A stretch of DNA of 64,000 bases from Meconema thalassinum. Its lineage: Eukaryota > Arthropoda > Insecta > Orthoptera > Tettigoniidae. Shown here piece by piece: positions 1 through 9,957 of this stretch. The notes under the pieces are model-generated. The model saw nothing but the letters and a program-made list of their open reading frames with translations. It made no database searches and had not been told where the DNA came from. Location of the stretch: contig OX336388.2 of assembly GCA_946902985.2 (NCBI GenBank), forward strand, positions 1,703,357,978 through 1,703,421,977. Direction: 5' to 3'. The stretch's first letter is position 1, and each line of letters begins with the position of its first letter. The position numbers were made by a program, and so were the translations under genes.

Positions 1-730
1 GTAAAGTATAGTAAGAAAGGAGGGATAAAATGGTTGCATATGATAATCAAATTGGCATGGGATTTAAGGAAGGTAGGCTACCCTCTAGACTGGACAAAAG
101 CAGTACTCATCCCAATTTATAAGCAAGGTAACAGGAATATGCAACAATATTATAGAGGCATTTCTTTTATAAGTGTCCCAGACAAAGAATACTCATTGTA
201 GAAAGAAAAGCTTGATCATTGACGAAGAGTAATCTGGATGAAAACCAATGTGGCTTAAGATCTCAACGAGGATGTCAGGATCAAGTTTCTAGTATGTGCC
301 AAGCTATTGAGAAAAATCTACGAGAAAAATATACAGTTGTGTTTGTGATTTGTAGATCTAGCAAAGGCGTATGATAGGGTACTAAGAAAAAATATGATGA
401 GAATCCTGAGAGATTGTGGTATCAAGGGAAGTCTGCTAAAAAGCAATCAAAACTATTTATGTTGATAATAATCCGGCTGCAGTGATAGTTGATGGGAGGA
501 TGAGTTTTTGGTTTAAAGTTGTTACATGAGTGAGGCAAGGCTGCAATCCTTCACCACTACTGTTTATTTTATATATGGACCATTTGCTGAAGGGTATAAA
601 CTGGCTGGGTGGGATTCAATTAAGTGAAAACCAGGTAAGCAGTCTGGCTTATTCTGATGGCCTGGTTATAATAGCGGACTCCGTTGAAAGCTATCAAGCC
701 GACATGATAGAATTTGAACCAAAAAAAATG
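1..730 (+). pseudogene. Decayed LINE reverse transcriptase fragment
   Basis: The stretch encodes scattered blocks of a non-LTR retrotransposon RT in different frames. Frame 1 from base 1 gives a block ending in YYRGISFIS before a stop near 200. A second block has NQCGLRSQRGCQDQ near 245-280. A third has VDLAKAYDRV near 352-380, the first catalytic-Asp motif. From 530 an open block gives RQGCNPSPLLF and then AYSDGLVIIA, where the usual YADD is changed to YSDG, so one catalytic Asp is lost. Several frameshifts and stops separate the blocks. The 5' end lies outside the window and no endonuclease part is seen. Clade is uncertain. It lies in the KCNQ intron upstream of exon 1956-2078 and is dead. 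Confidence 0.8.
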
Positions 731-867
731 AAGATTGCAACTCACGGAACTCTAAGACAGGTGTTCACTTCATATTATCCGGTTGCAAGTAGTTTCTTAC
801 TACAATCCAGCATCCTTCAGGCACCCTATCATCGTTGACCCATGCAATCTTCTGCTCAAAATATTCT

Positions 868-1379
868 GGTTGGTTCTTAAGTTTAGGGGCTGCGACAACG
901 CGGTCATGTAGCCCCGTGTACTTTGGGTGTGTGTAGAATCTGTCTGATAACCGGTGTTAATTGTGATGACTGTATTAGTGTGTTATCTGTTTTTTAATTC
1001 AAGTACTGCAACTTAGAATTTTTCAAATAGTTCCTACTTTTGCCGCCAAGCGCCACCGTCAACGATTACTAGGCCAAGTTCAGAACTTAGCTACTAGACA
1101 CCACCGCAGTCGGCTCTTGGCAACGAACATAGAAACCTAAGAGCGTTGTTTACATTCGTAACCTATCCAATTTAGCTTCACACAGGTGCAATTAGTGGAA
1201 GGTTCTTTAACATGCCATAAATCTATGACATGGGATCACCGGCTTTACTTCCCCTCCGAAGGAAGGCATACTGAGGGATTTTAACGCTCTTAAAAAATCC
1301 GACGGTTTCGGCCGGGTTTGAACCCGCTATCTTGGGCGTAGAAGCTCAGCATGCTACCGACTACGCCACCGAAGCCGCC
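868..1379 (-). mobile_element. tRNA-derived SINE, copy A (divergent 3' end)
   Basis: On the minus strand the element begins with a tRNA-like head: an A box (TGGCGTAGTCGG) and a B box (GGGTTCAAACC) about 40 bases on, the internal RNA polymerase III promoter. It is flanked by a 13-base target duplication, CTCAAAATATTCT at 855-867 and 1380-1392. The head and the next ~170 bases match the copies at 23835-24239 and 44600-45027. The 3' part is unlike theirs and is ~85 bases longer, so this is a different subfamily that probably borrowed another LINE tail. It has no protein coding. Confidence 0.85.
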
Positions 1380-1392
1380 CTCAAAATATTCT

Positions 1393-1955
1393 CAAGATCA
1401 TTTCTAACATCAACAGCAGAGTTACATGGTTTGGCAACATATTTTAGTGTCATCAGCATATCTACTTTAATTTTGTTTCCTTTGGCAATCACAACTGCTC
1501 TTTCTTTATATGGTAAGTTTATTCTGCTTATTTTCTAAGTGCCTGGGTAAGTTGAAATCTTGAAGGACACTTACTGCTTCCAATACACTACCATATCATA
1601 AGTCTTCAGTATCATCCTTTCTCTTTTTCAAGATGGTTGAGTATCATAGTTTCCATGTTGGTGTAGACTACCCTAAAGAAGGAATTACAATGTAACATCT
1701 ATATAACGCTGATATGGATATCAATATGACTCTTAAACACTTTTGAATGATACGTTCCCCCCTTTTGCTTATATACTGGCCTTTTTTTCTTTCTTTTCTT
1801 TGTTCTTCTTGGTCCTTCTCTCCTATGTAACAGACAGATTTGTCTTGCTTTGTGTGATAGAAAACTGTTAGCTCATGATGTAAAAAAATATTGTCACATT
1901 TTGTTCTTAAAATATATAAATGTCTACAAATACATGACTTGTTCCTTATTGCTAG
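1393..1955. other. KCNQ intron, no gene seen
   Basis: AT-rich intronic DNA. Only the minus strand from 1534 down to the SINE A target site is open without a stop (see findings). A pyrimidine-rich tract precedes the acceptor at 1954-1955. Confidence 0.5.
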
Positions 1956-2078
1956 GAGTTACAACGAAGACTAGATCAGACTCTGGGTAAACCTGGCAGT
2001 TACCTCGCAGGAATTGATCGCTCAGGCAACGTTAAGCCAATGACGATAGGAGCAAGACTGTACAGGGTAGAGCAACAG
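1956..2078 (+). CDS. KCNQ: KCNQ potassium channel, penultimate coding exon
   Basis: A 123-base exon (41 codons, phase 0 at both ends) preceded by TTATTGCTAG and followed by GTATGT. It encodes ELQRRLDQTLGKPG, a ~15-residue linker, then TIGARLYRVEQQ. The ELQRRLDQ..GKP and TIGARL.RVE signatures are those of the KCNQ1 C-terminal tail: the end of helix C and the start of helix D, the coiled coil that drives tetramer assembly in this family of voltage-gated K+ channels of the plasma membrane. An alternative acceptor three bases downstream (1959) would keep the frame. The final exon is 21409-21510, 19.3 kb away. The pore and voltage sensor lie upstream of the window. Function is by family homology; the exon borders are seen directly. 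Confidence 0.92.
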
Positions 2079-2351
2079 GTATGTATAAGTATAGAAATAA
2101 CAAGCACAAGGTTAATGACAGGAGGTTATAATGCACATTTTAACAATCAGATTAGAATAGTTTAGTTTATAGAATTACTTTAAGATAGTTTAATTTGCTG
2201 ACAATGAAAGCAATGCTGTTTCAAAACATGTACAAAACAAAAATATAATAATTTTTTTTTTTTTATTAATATCGGTTGACAGATATAATTCATATTCTTT
2301 AACTCGTAAGTAAATACGGATACTTTTTGAGTTTAACCAACATGGTTAATA

Positions 2352-3065
2352 CGAGGGCAATTCAGAAACTAACCTCCGGTTGATTGAAAAAAATACACCA
2401 AGTTAAGTAAAAATATTTTAATATATACATCTTACAACTACATCTTTGCACTATTTTTCGACATAGTCTCCATAACGATTGAGGCACTTATCGTATCTCT
2501 TCACAAGCTTTGAAATTCCTTCTGCATAAAAATCACCCGCTTGTGCCTTGAGCCAGCCTGTGACCGCATCTTTGAGCTCTTCGTCGTCATCAAATCGCTG
2601 GGACCCGAGCCATTTCTTCATATGCATGAAGAGGTGATAATCGCTTGGCGCCAGATCTGGGCTGTAAGGTGGATGGTTGAAAACGTCCCACTTGAAGGAT
2701 TCAAGAAGGGCTGTTGTTCTGCGAGCAGAGTGCGGACGGGCGTTATCGTGCAAAAAAACGATACCGGAAGTCAGCATACCACGGCGTTTGTTCTGTATAG
2801 CCCGTCGTAATGTTTTTAGTGTTTCACAGTTCACGTCTTGATTAATGGTCGTCCCACGTTCCATGAATTCAACATTTGGCGGGATTTTCTATTGCAGCAC
2901 ACATTTCAAACTGCCACAAAAACTAAACTAGCGCAGGTACGATGTTCACTCGACTACGGCTTGCTGCCGACTGACCTGCTGAGCGCGTGAATGCACAGAT
3001 GGCGCGCTACTCCCCCCACTACCCGCACTGTGACCAATCGGAGGTTAGTTTCTGAATTGCCCTCG
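2352..3065 (-). mobile_element. Internally deleted mariner element, copy 1
   Basis: Both ends carry a ~30-base terminal inverted repeat (CGAGGGCAATTCAGAAACTA... and its complement at 3035-3065) flanked by TA at 2350-2351 and 3066-3067, the mariner target duplication. At 714 bases it is about half the ~1.3 kb of a full mariner. The transposase remnant on the minus strand keeps the first residues and the C-terminal third only. Confidence 0.93.
2451..2904 (-). pseudogene. Mariner transposase, middle deleted
   Basis: Reading the minus strand, ATG at 2904 gives MCAAIENPAKC, a typical mariner N-terminus, and then meets a stop at the deletion junction. After the junction a second frame gives MERGTTINQ, then HDNARPHSA with a catalytic Asp, then PPYSPDLAPSDYHLF with the third Asp of the DD34D triad, and ends ...RYGDYVEK. 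The DNA-binding helix-turn-helix region and the first catalytic Asp are missing. It cannot make active transposase, but the intact inverted repeats could have been moved by enzyme from another copy. Confidence 0.9.
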
Positions 3066-4003
3066 TATTATAGCATATTAGAAGAAACTTGGCATCAAAT
3101 AATCGGTGAAGACCTTAGAACCGTTGACATACCATGGGACAATACCAAAGCTCTTGCAATCGACTGACATCGCTAGAGAACACTTGTTGCTCAATATGTC
3201 TTGCACAGGACCTGATATAGTGGGGTGAGTTAGCTTAAAATTATGCCAAAATATTTCACATCTGGCAATCAATGCGCCCCTTTGGATTCAGATAGTACAT
3301 AGATAGACAAGTCTAAAATGCCTGGGACACAAATTTTTCTGGCCCTCTAGCGGTGTTGGTGATGTAATCAATATGGCCGCCAACATTTTGAGACACGCTT
3401 CTACATTCCTTGTTATAACTCAGTTTAGGGCAATATCAATATCCCTTTCGATATCAACATATGTAGTTAGTGATTATGAATCAGGAGAAATCCCGCTTTT
3501 CAACGGTATATTTGATTTCATTGTTTAGGTTCACAATATAAATAAAAAATATTTGAAATTTTATAATTTATTTTGATTTTGATTTTTTCAACGCATTTTG
3601 CTAAATAACTTGAACGTGTCCCAAGGAATTACCTTTCCAACGGTATATATTACCTCTGTTTTATCGTAAACAGTTGCTAAAAATCTGCCAAAACAATGTA
3701 GCATTGCAGGAGTCGTTATCGTAACTATGCAATTTATATAGGCCCCGAAAAGTAATAGAGCGTCTTAATAACTACTTAACTAGTAGCAAATGTAATTACT
3801 GTATTTTTAATGTATATGTAAAATAATGATAATAACAATAATAATAAAATAATACCTTCTAAAAACATGCAAAATGTAATAATACATAAGATTTCATTCA
3901 GTAATACTAAATGTGTATTTCTTTTTCAGGCAGATATTGTGTGAGGAAGTTCAACATGTAAAGAAGTTATTGCTTTCGTGTATGTAATAGAAATTACTCA
4001 ATC

Positions 4004-4476
4004 ATGTCAAGGAAGAGGAAACATGAATTGGTTGATGCTACAACTGACCCAGTGGTGGCTCCGTTTGTATGGGACCTGTGTTTGTTATGCCAGAAGAATT
4101 CAAAAGAACGCTTAATCATCCCAAAATATGAAGGATATATATCAATGGCGAAGAATCTTGAAATTTTTGCTGAACTTGGTCAGAAGTTTGGACCAGTTGA
4201 ACGATGGACGTGGTCTTTTACAGACATTAGTAGCCCCTGGAGCAAAACATCATAAATCTTTCAAAAATAAATACGATAGTCAAAGAGCGGAAAGACTATC
4301 CGCTGAAGAAAAACAGAAAGGATGTCCTCATTGCTCAGATCAAACTCCATCTACATCAAAGTTAACAACAAGATCATCATTATTTTGTTCAGATGTAAAA
4401 CAAGTTCGTCTGTTTTATGATGAAGGAGAAGGTAGAGAGAAACTTATGACTGCATCCACGCTGGGTATTGGGCCTA
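4004..4476 (+). pseudogene. Cys/His-rich element protein, left-arm partial copy
   Basis: ATG at 4004 starts MSRKRKHELVDATTDPVV, then a CLLCQ pair. The frame breaks around 4230-4255, and the neighbouring frame continues with HHKSFKNKYDSQRAERL, then CPHCSDQTP and LGIGP, where the arm ends. It duplicates the gene start in the right arm. I recognise the general pattern (CxxC pairs followed by YHxxC-like motifs) as a multicopy, uncharacterised metazoan protein family usually found in repeats, but I cannot name a function. The acceptor-like TTTTTCAG at 3923-3930 suggests a 5' exon further out in the arm. Confidence 0.6.
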
Positions 4477-4765
4477 CCTCATCATCATGCTCTCCAGAGA
4501 ATGACGGATTACTCTGAACATTTTCTTTTCTGTTATGCTTAGTGCTGTTGTATCTAATAAGTTGGGCAATTGACAATCCTGCATTATGTCCAGGTATTTC
4601 TGTTGAGACATCCGAGTCTATATTGGGACCCTCAAATATCATACGTACAAAATGCAAAAGAACATCAGGTACAGATGTGGAAGCAGGATCCATCAAATTT
4701 AGAAAAATCTTGAAAGAGTTGTCTTCGTAATATACCCACTGCCGTCCTAGACAGATACCATCACT

Positions 4766-7700
4766 CATCATCATCATCTTGCACAGTTTCCAGCCACTGG
4801 CCGGGTCTGTTTGGAACACAAGCTTCTCCAACGTCTTCTGTCTTCCCACCATCTCTCAGCCTCCACCCTTGTCCAGTCTTCTCCTCTCTTCTTCACGCTT
4901 TCTTCCACCCCCTTCAGCCACCTGTCTCTCGGTCTTCCCCTCGGTCTCTTTCCTTCCCACTTCGTCTCATGTACTCTCCTAGGTATCCTCTTCTCCTCCA
5001 TTCGTTTTACATGTCCATACCATCTAAGTCTAGATTTCTCTATACCATCCTGTAATGGTTCCTCCTTCATTAATTCTCTGGTCCTCTCATTTCTTATTCT
5101 GTCCATCTTTGTAGCTCCAATACTGCTTTTCAAGAACCTCATCTCACTGGCCTGTATTTTGCTCTTCTCCCTTCCTTTCATAACCCAGGTCTCCGAGGCA
5201 TACGTCAGGATAGGGACATAGTACGTCCGATATATGATCTTTTTGCTGTTCTGAGGGACATCCTTGCTCCATAACATGCTTCTCACACTCCTCCGAAATG
5301 CTTCTGCCTGCCTCCCCCGCTCATTTATTTCTCTATCGTTTCTTCCATTATCTTGTATCAGGCTTCCCAGATACTTGAAACTCTCCACTTTCTTCAGCTG
5401 TTCCCCACCAATTGTTATTCCCGTTGTGGTTCTTTCCTTCTTCCTTGTTGTGATCACCATCTCACTCTTATTTATGCTAAATTTCATCCCATATCCTTGT
5501 ATTATTCCTTCCCACACGTCCAACTGTTCCTGTACCTCCTCCTCCTTGTTTCCCCAAATCATCAAATCATCTGCAAACACCATTGCTTTCATCTTTCCGT
5601 CCCCAATTACTTGTGCCACTCGGGTCATTATGTCATCCATCACCACAATGAAAAGTAACGGTGACAGTGCACTTCCTTGTTTCAGGCCGTTTCTTTGTTC
5701 CAACCAGTCAGATCTCTCTCCTCCCACTTTCACACAGCTCACGCTTCCCTTGTACATCTCCTTTATCCTCTTTATAGTCCATTTCTCTACTCCTCTATTC
5801 TCCAGGGACTTCCATACTTTGTTTCTGCATACACTGTCATATGCTTTCTCAATGTCCAGGAAGGCCATCAGTAGATCTGTTCCATACTCATAGTGCTGTT
5901 CTTGTAACTGCCTTACAGCAAAAATCAAATCCACTGTGGACCTTCCTGCTCTGAAGCCATGTTGTTCTTCCCTCATCCCTCCTTCTATCCTTGTCCTAAT
6001 TCTCTTTTCCAAAACTTTCTCGAAGATCTTTGCACAATGACTCATCAGTGTTATTCCCCGATAGTTTCTGCAATCTGTTCTACTACCTTTCTTGAAGATC
6101 GGGACAATGATTCCTTTTTTCCAGTCCTCTGGGGTCTTCCTTTCCTTCCATGCTGTCCTCATCACTCGGTACAGCCACTGTATCCCCACCTCTCCTGCTG
6201 CTCTCACCATCTCCACACTCAACTCATCCACACCCGGTGCCTTCCCTCCTTTCATCTTGTTCACTGCATCTTCCACTTCTTTCCATGTTAAGTCCTTTTC
6301 TGTTTGCAGTTCATCTTCCTCTTCCCCGATTTCTTCCTCCTCACCATCTTTTCCATTTGGGTTCAGAAGTTCTTCAAAATATTCTTTCCACATTTTCTTC
6401 AGTTCTTCCCTATTTTCTATCTCTTGTCCCCTTTTGTTCACCATTCTAACATAATCCGTAGGATCCTTCCGCCTCTTATTTTTTACCATCCCATACAGGA
6501 CCTTTTTTGTACCTTCACTATCCTCCTCCATCATCTTTGTCCACTCTTCCATCCACTTCCTTCTCTCCTCAGCCACCACTCTCTTCGCCTCCTTCTTTCT
6601 TTCCTGGTACTCTTCCCTTGTCTCTACCGTCCTATTTTGATACCACCTCCTAAAGGCTCTATTCTTTTCCCTTACTATATCTTTTGTCTTCTCATTCCAC
6701 CATGGTGTTTCCTTCCACCTCTTCTTACTACTTGTCCTCCCACATACTGCTTCTGCTGCACCTACTAGTGTCTTCTTAAATCTAGCCCATTCCTCTTCCA
6801 CCCCTCTTTCTTCATCTGTTGGAATTCCTTCCTTTACCATTTTGAGGTACTCGACCCTTCTATCCCCTTCTTTCAGTTTCCATATCCTTATACGTCTTTC
6901 CTGGTTCTCAGTCCCTTTCTTCTCCTTACTCCCTCTCAGGTTCATTACCAGTAATCGATGGTCGCTATCCAGGTTCTCCGATGGTATAACCTTGATGTCC
7001 GTGATGTTCTTATTTAGTTCTTTCTCATACAGTATATAGTCGACCACCGACTTCCTGGTCAAGTCATCACTGTACCATGTGATTGTGTGGCTCTCTCTTT
7101 TCTTAAACCAGGAGTTCCCAACTAGCAGGCTGTTCCTCTGGCAGAAGTCCAACAGTCTCTTTCCTTCCTCATTTCTTCCACCCCAACCCTCTGGTCCTAG
7201 AACACTCTCATAACCTTGTCTTTCTGTTCCTACATGGGCATTGAGGTCCCCCATAACAATCATATTTCTTCCTACCAGCTGCTTCTGCAATTCCTCTTCA
7301 AACTCCTCCTTCTCTTCAGAAGCGCAGCCTACTTGTGGAGCATAAACTTGCACTATTTCTACGGTCTCTCCCCTCAGTGCTACTTTCACTTTCATCATCC
7401 TATCACTTATTCTCCTCACTTCTTCTTTTAAACCATCTCGTACTACTACTCCCACTCCATTCCTCTTTCCCTCTTCGTTCCCACTCCAGTACAGTCTATA
7501 GCCTTTTCTCAGTACTCTCCTTCCTTCCCCTTTCCACTTTGTTTCTGCCAATCCCAATAAATCCAACTTCCTTCTTTCCATCATATCCACTATCTCCTCC
7601 ACCTTCCCCGTCAGCGTTCTTAGGTTTAAAGTTCCAAATCTTAGTCCGTGTGTACAGCCGTGTCGTCGTCTATTAAATCCATCCTGTCCGAGGCTCGTTC

Positions 7701-7774
7701 CATTTTTGAAAGCATTTGGTTTTATCCACTACTGGCTTGCTGGGCCTATCGTAGCTTCACCAGAGCCCCGTTAG
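4766..7774 (-). mobile_element. RTE-type LINE, apparently near full length
   Basis: The minus-strand LINE is inserted into the foldback element's gene and bounded by an 8-base duplication differing by one base (CCATCACT at 4758-4765, CCGTCACT at 7775-7782). Its 3' end is a short ATG-repeat tail (CATCATCATCATC on +). The 5' end has a short leader with GGGGCTCTGGTGAAGC. About 3.0 kb is the normal size for the RTE clade. Other copies of the same 3' end lie at 45435 and 63765. Confidence 0.9.
4774..7728 (-). CDS. RTE-clade endonuclease-reverse transcriptase
   Basis: A single uninterrupted frame of ~985 codons (stop codon upstream at 7729-7731). No ATG precedes the conserved N-terminus RFGTLNLRTLTGK, so initiation is unclear; a GTG lies at 7602 and the protein seems complete only if read from further up. 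The N-terminal third is an APE-like endonuclease: LAETKWKG with catalytic Glu, GDLNAHVG, and SDHRLL. The middle is a reverse transcriptase: KAPGVDE, FKKGSRTDCRNYRGI, LDIEKAYDS, GLKQGSALSP and FADDLMIW with the catalytic Asp pair. The C-terminus has RLRWYGHV and RPRGRPRDRW and no RNase H, as expected for RTE-like LINEs. It would nick target DNA and copy its RNA there. All visible catalytic residues are kept. Confidence 0.9.
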   Translation of the reverse strand, partial: WIKPNAFKNGTSLGQDGFNRRRHGCTHGLRFGTLNLRTLTGKVEEIVDMMERRKLDLLGLAETKWKGEGRRVLRKGYRLYWSGNEEGKRNGVGVVVRDGLKEEVRRISDRMMKVKVALRGETVEIVQVYAPQVGCASEEKEEFEEELQKQLVGRNMIVMGDLNAHVGTERQGYESVLGPEGWGGRNEEGKRLLDFCQRNSLLVGNSWFKKRESHTITWYSDDLTRKSVVDYILYEKELNKNITDIKVIPSENLDSDHRLLVMNLRGSKEKKGTENQERRIRIWKLKEGDRRVEYLKMVKEGIPTDEERGVEEEWARFKKTLVGAAEAVCGRTSSKKRWKETPWWNEKTKDIVREKNRAFRRWYQNRTVETREEYQERKKEAKRVVAEERRKWMEEWTKMMEEDSEGTKKVLYGMVKNKRRKDPTDYVRMVNKRGQEIENREELKKMWKEYFEELLNPNGKDGEEEEIGEEEDELQTEKDLTWKEVEDAVNKMKGGKAPGVDELSVEMVRAAGEVGIQWLYRVMRTAWKERKTPEDWKKGIIVPIFKKGSRTDCRNYRGITLMSHCAKIFEKVLEKRIRTRIEGGMREEQHGFRAGRSTVDLIFAVRQLQEQHYEYGTDLLMAFLDIEKAYDSVCRNKVWKSLENRGVEKWTIKRIKEMYKGSVSCVKVGGERSDWLEQRNGLKQGSALSPLLFIVVMDDIMTRVAQVIGDGKMKAMVFADDLMIWGNKEEEVQEQLDVWEGIIQGYGMKFSINKSEMVITTRKKERTTTGITIGGEQLKKVESFKYLGSLIQDNGRNDREINERGRQAEAFRRSVRSMLWSKDVPQNSKKIIYRTYYVPILTYASETWVMKGREKSKIQASEMRFLKSSIGATKMDRIRNERTRELMKEEPLQDGIEKSRLRWYGHVKRMEEKRIPRRVHETKWEGKRPRGRPRDRWLKGVEESVKKRGEDWTRVEAERWWEDRRRWRSLCSKQTRPVAGNCAR

Positions 7775-9422
7775 CCGTCACTAAAGTCGTTAAATGCACA
7801 GGCGTTGGGTATAGCATCGCCAACATCCCCTTAAAAACTGAACATAATTTCACGTCCTGATTTATCTGCTCTCGGACCAGATACAAATGCTAATAATTGT
7901 TCCTTGAGACGTGTTCTATTAATATTTTTTTCGTCAGTGTGTATTCCCATCTGAATCATGCGCTGAGACATTAATTTTGTAAGATAAAAAAGTTTGAACA
8001 CTGGAGAAGTACTGCTAGATGAGTACAAATCCTGCATGTATTGAACCAATTCTGTTATAACTGTACCATAAACAACTGCTTCAGGAATATGGTAATCTTC
8101 TCTTCGAGAACGTTCAGCAGCTCTTGAACGAGTTAGAAAGCAAATATAGCATAGTTTGTGGTATTTGGCTTCTAATGCTACCAAATCTGTTGACGATAAC
8201 TTCTTTAACAGTTTTTCGTCTTGTAATTGTAGAGCATGAATATGAATTTATTATAGGTCCAATACCCAGCATGGATGCAGTCACAAGTTTCTCTCTACCT
8301 TCTCCTTCATCACAAAACAGACAAACTTTTTTTACATCTGAACAAAATAATGATGATCTTGTTGTTAACTTTGATGTAGATGGAGTTTGATCTGAGCAAT
8401 GAGGACATCCTTTCTGTTTTGTTTTTTTTTTGTTTTTTTTTCAGCAGTTAGTATTTCCGCTTTCTGACAATCTTATTTATTTTTGAAAGATTTATGATAT
8501 TTTGCTCCATGGGCTACTAATGTCTGTGAAAGACCATGCCCATATGCCCTGCATATTTTGGGATGATTAAGCATTCTTTTGAATTCTTCTGGCATAACAA
8601 ACACAGGTTCCATACAAAAGGAGCCACCACTGGGTCAGTTGTAGCATCAACCAATTCATGTTTCCTCTTCCTTGACATGATTGAGTAATTTCTATTACAT
8701 ACACAGAAGCAATAACTTCCTCAAACAACGTCTGCTGAAAAAGAAATACACATTTATTGTTACTGAATGAAATCTTATGTATTATTATATTTTTCACGTT
8801 TTTAGAAGGTATTATTTTATTATTATTATTATTATTATTATTTTACATATACATTAAAAATACAGTAATTACATTTGCTACTAGTTAAATAGTTATTTAG
8901 ACGCTCTATTACCTTTCAGGGCCTATATAAATTGCATAGTTACGATAACGACTTGAGCAACGCTACATTGTTTTGGCAGATTTTTAGCAACTGTTTATGA
9001 CAAAATAGTGGTAATATATACCATTGGAAAGGTAATTCCTTGATGAACAAAAAACTGTAGGACATGTTTTCAGCTATATGTAACGGATTTCAAGTTATTT
9101 AGGAAAGTGCGTTGAAAATATCAAAATCAAAATAAATTATAATATTTCATTTTTTTTTTTGATATTGTGAACTTAAAAAAATGAAATCAAATACCGTATA
9201 TAGTTGGAAAGTGCGTTTTCTCCTGATTCATAATCACTAACTAACGGGGAATGTACTGTAGAAGCGTGTTGGCGGCCATATTGATTACGTCACCAACACC
9301 GCTAGAGGGCCAGAAAAATTTGTGTCACAGGCTTTTCAGACTCGTCGACCCATGTATTTTCTGAATCCAAAAGGGCGCATTGGTTGCCAGATGTGAAACA
9401 TTTTTCAGCTAACTCGCCCCAC

Positions 9423-9606
9423 TAATAATAATAATAATAATTATGATAATGATGATGAATACAGAGGCCATGAATCGAGTGTCAAAGATTACTGAGATCT
9501 GTGCAGGGGAGCAATGTTGTCTGCATGAAGGGTGTTTCAGGAGCTGGACACTAAATGTTACCTGCTATGTGGTTGATAGAGACTTCATTGTTGTTGTTTT
9601 TGTAGT
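9423..9606. repeat. AAT-rich microsatellite and short spacer
   Basis: TAATAATAATAATAATAATT starts right at the foldback edge, followed by unremarkable sequence up to the Copia LTR. Confidence 0.6.
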
Positions 9607-9957
9607 TAGGTTGTATTTGACAGTGGAATAAAGTCCGAATTGTTAATGTTAACAGATATTTAATTTGAATAAACAGACAATGATACAGTGGCACACCCCC
9701 ATTATCACAACGGTTCGCAACACATCGCCGAACAAGAACGTGTGGTAGCGCCACAGTTGCACCAATGGGCCAATCACAATAAGCAAAACAAAGGAACATT
9801 ATAACACTGAAATTGCTGACAACCTACCAGCAATAACAACACCTTCCCTTTGGCAGTCATTTCAGTGCTCAAACTGCACACCAATACACAGAAGAACAAC
9901 ACATTTATATTACTAAATTCAACCAATCAAACAAACATAAATCAACACTTCCAAACA

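Larger units (their letters stand above)
4520..8678 (-). pseudogene. Cys/His-rich element protein, right-arm copy, split by RTE LINE
   Basis: Minus-strand gene starting at ATG 8678 (MSRKRKHELV). Blocks follow in order: AKYHKSFKNK, CPHCSDQTP, a CDEGEGREKL segment, DLVALEAKYHKLCYICF (8185-8135), a helical stretch to GREIMFSF at 7831, then DVGDAI and NDFSDG at ~7775. Beyond the RTE insertion the same frame resumes at 4765 with SDGICLGRQW and runs through VPDVLLHFVRMIFEGPNI and LSIAQLIRYNS to about 4520, where the left arm begins. Frameshifts and at least one stop (after FSF) make it inactive. Spaced Cys and His pairs suggest zinc binding. No catalytic motif is recognised, so I do not assign a function. 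Confidence 0.65.
3220..9422. mobile_element. Foldback element with ~1.2 kb inverted arms
   Basis: Bases 3220-4476 and 8255-9422 are inverted copies of one another, starting GTGGGG(T/C)GAGTTAGCT at both outer ends and flanked by TA (3218-3219, 9423-9424). Both arms carry the same intron-like tract ending TTTTTCAG and the same gene start (MSRKRKHELVDATT). The centre (4477-8254, minus strand) carries the continuation of that gene, interrupted by the RTE LINE at 4766-7774. Without the LINE the element is ~3.2 kb. The arms differ by scattered substitutions and indels, so this is not an assembly mirror. The superfamily is not identified; the TA duplication and the outermost bases are my reading. 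The gene's 3' part is replaced by an inverted copy of its 5' part. Confidence 0.85.

Noticed and set aside
1309..1378. Possible tRNA gene
   Set aside because: It has A and B boxes but continues into a repeated SINE body, and the cloverleaf stems do not pair well.
5264..7431. Several plus-strand open frames rich in Ser, Phe and Leu
   Set aside because: They are the antisense of the RTE coding frame; low complexity and no domains.
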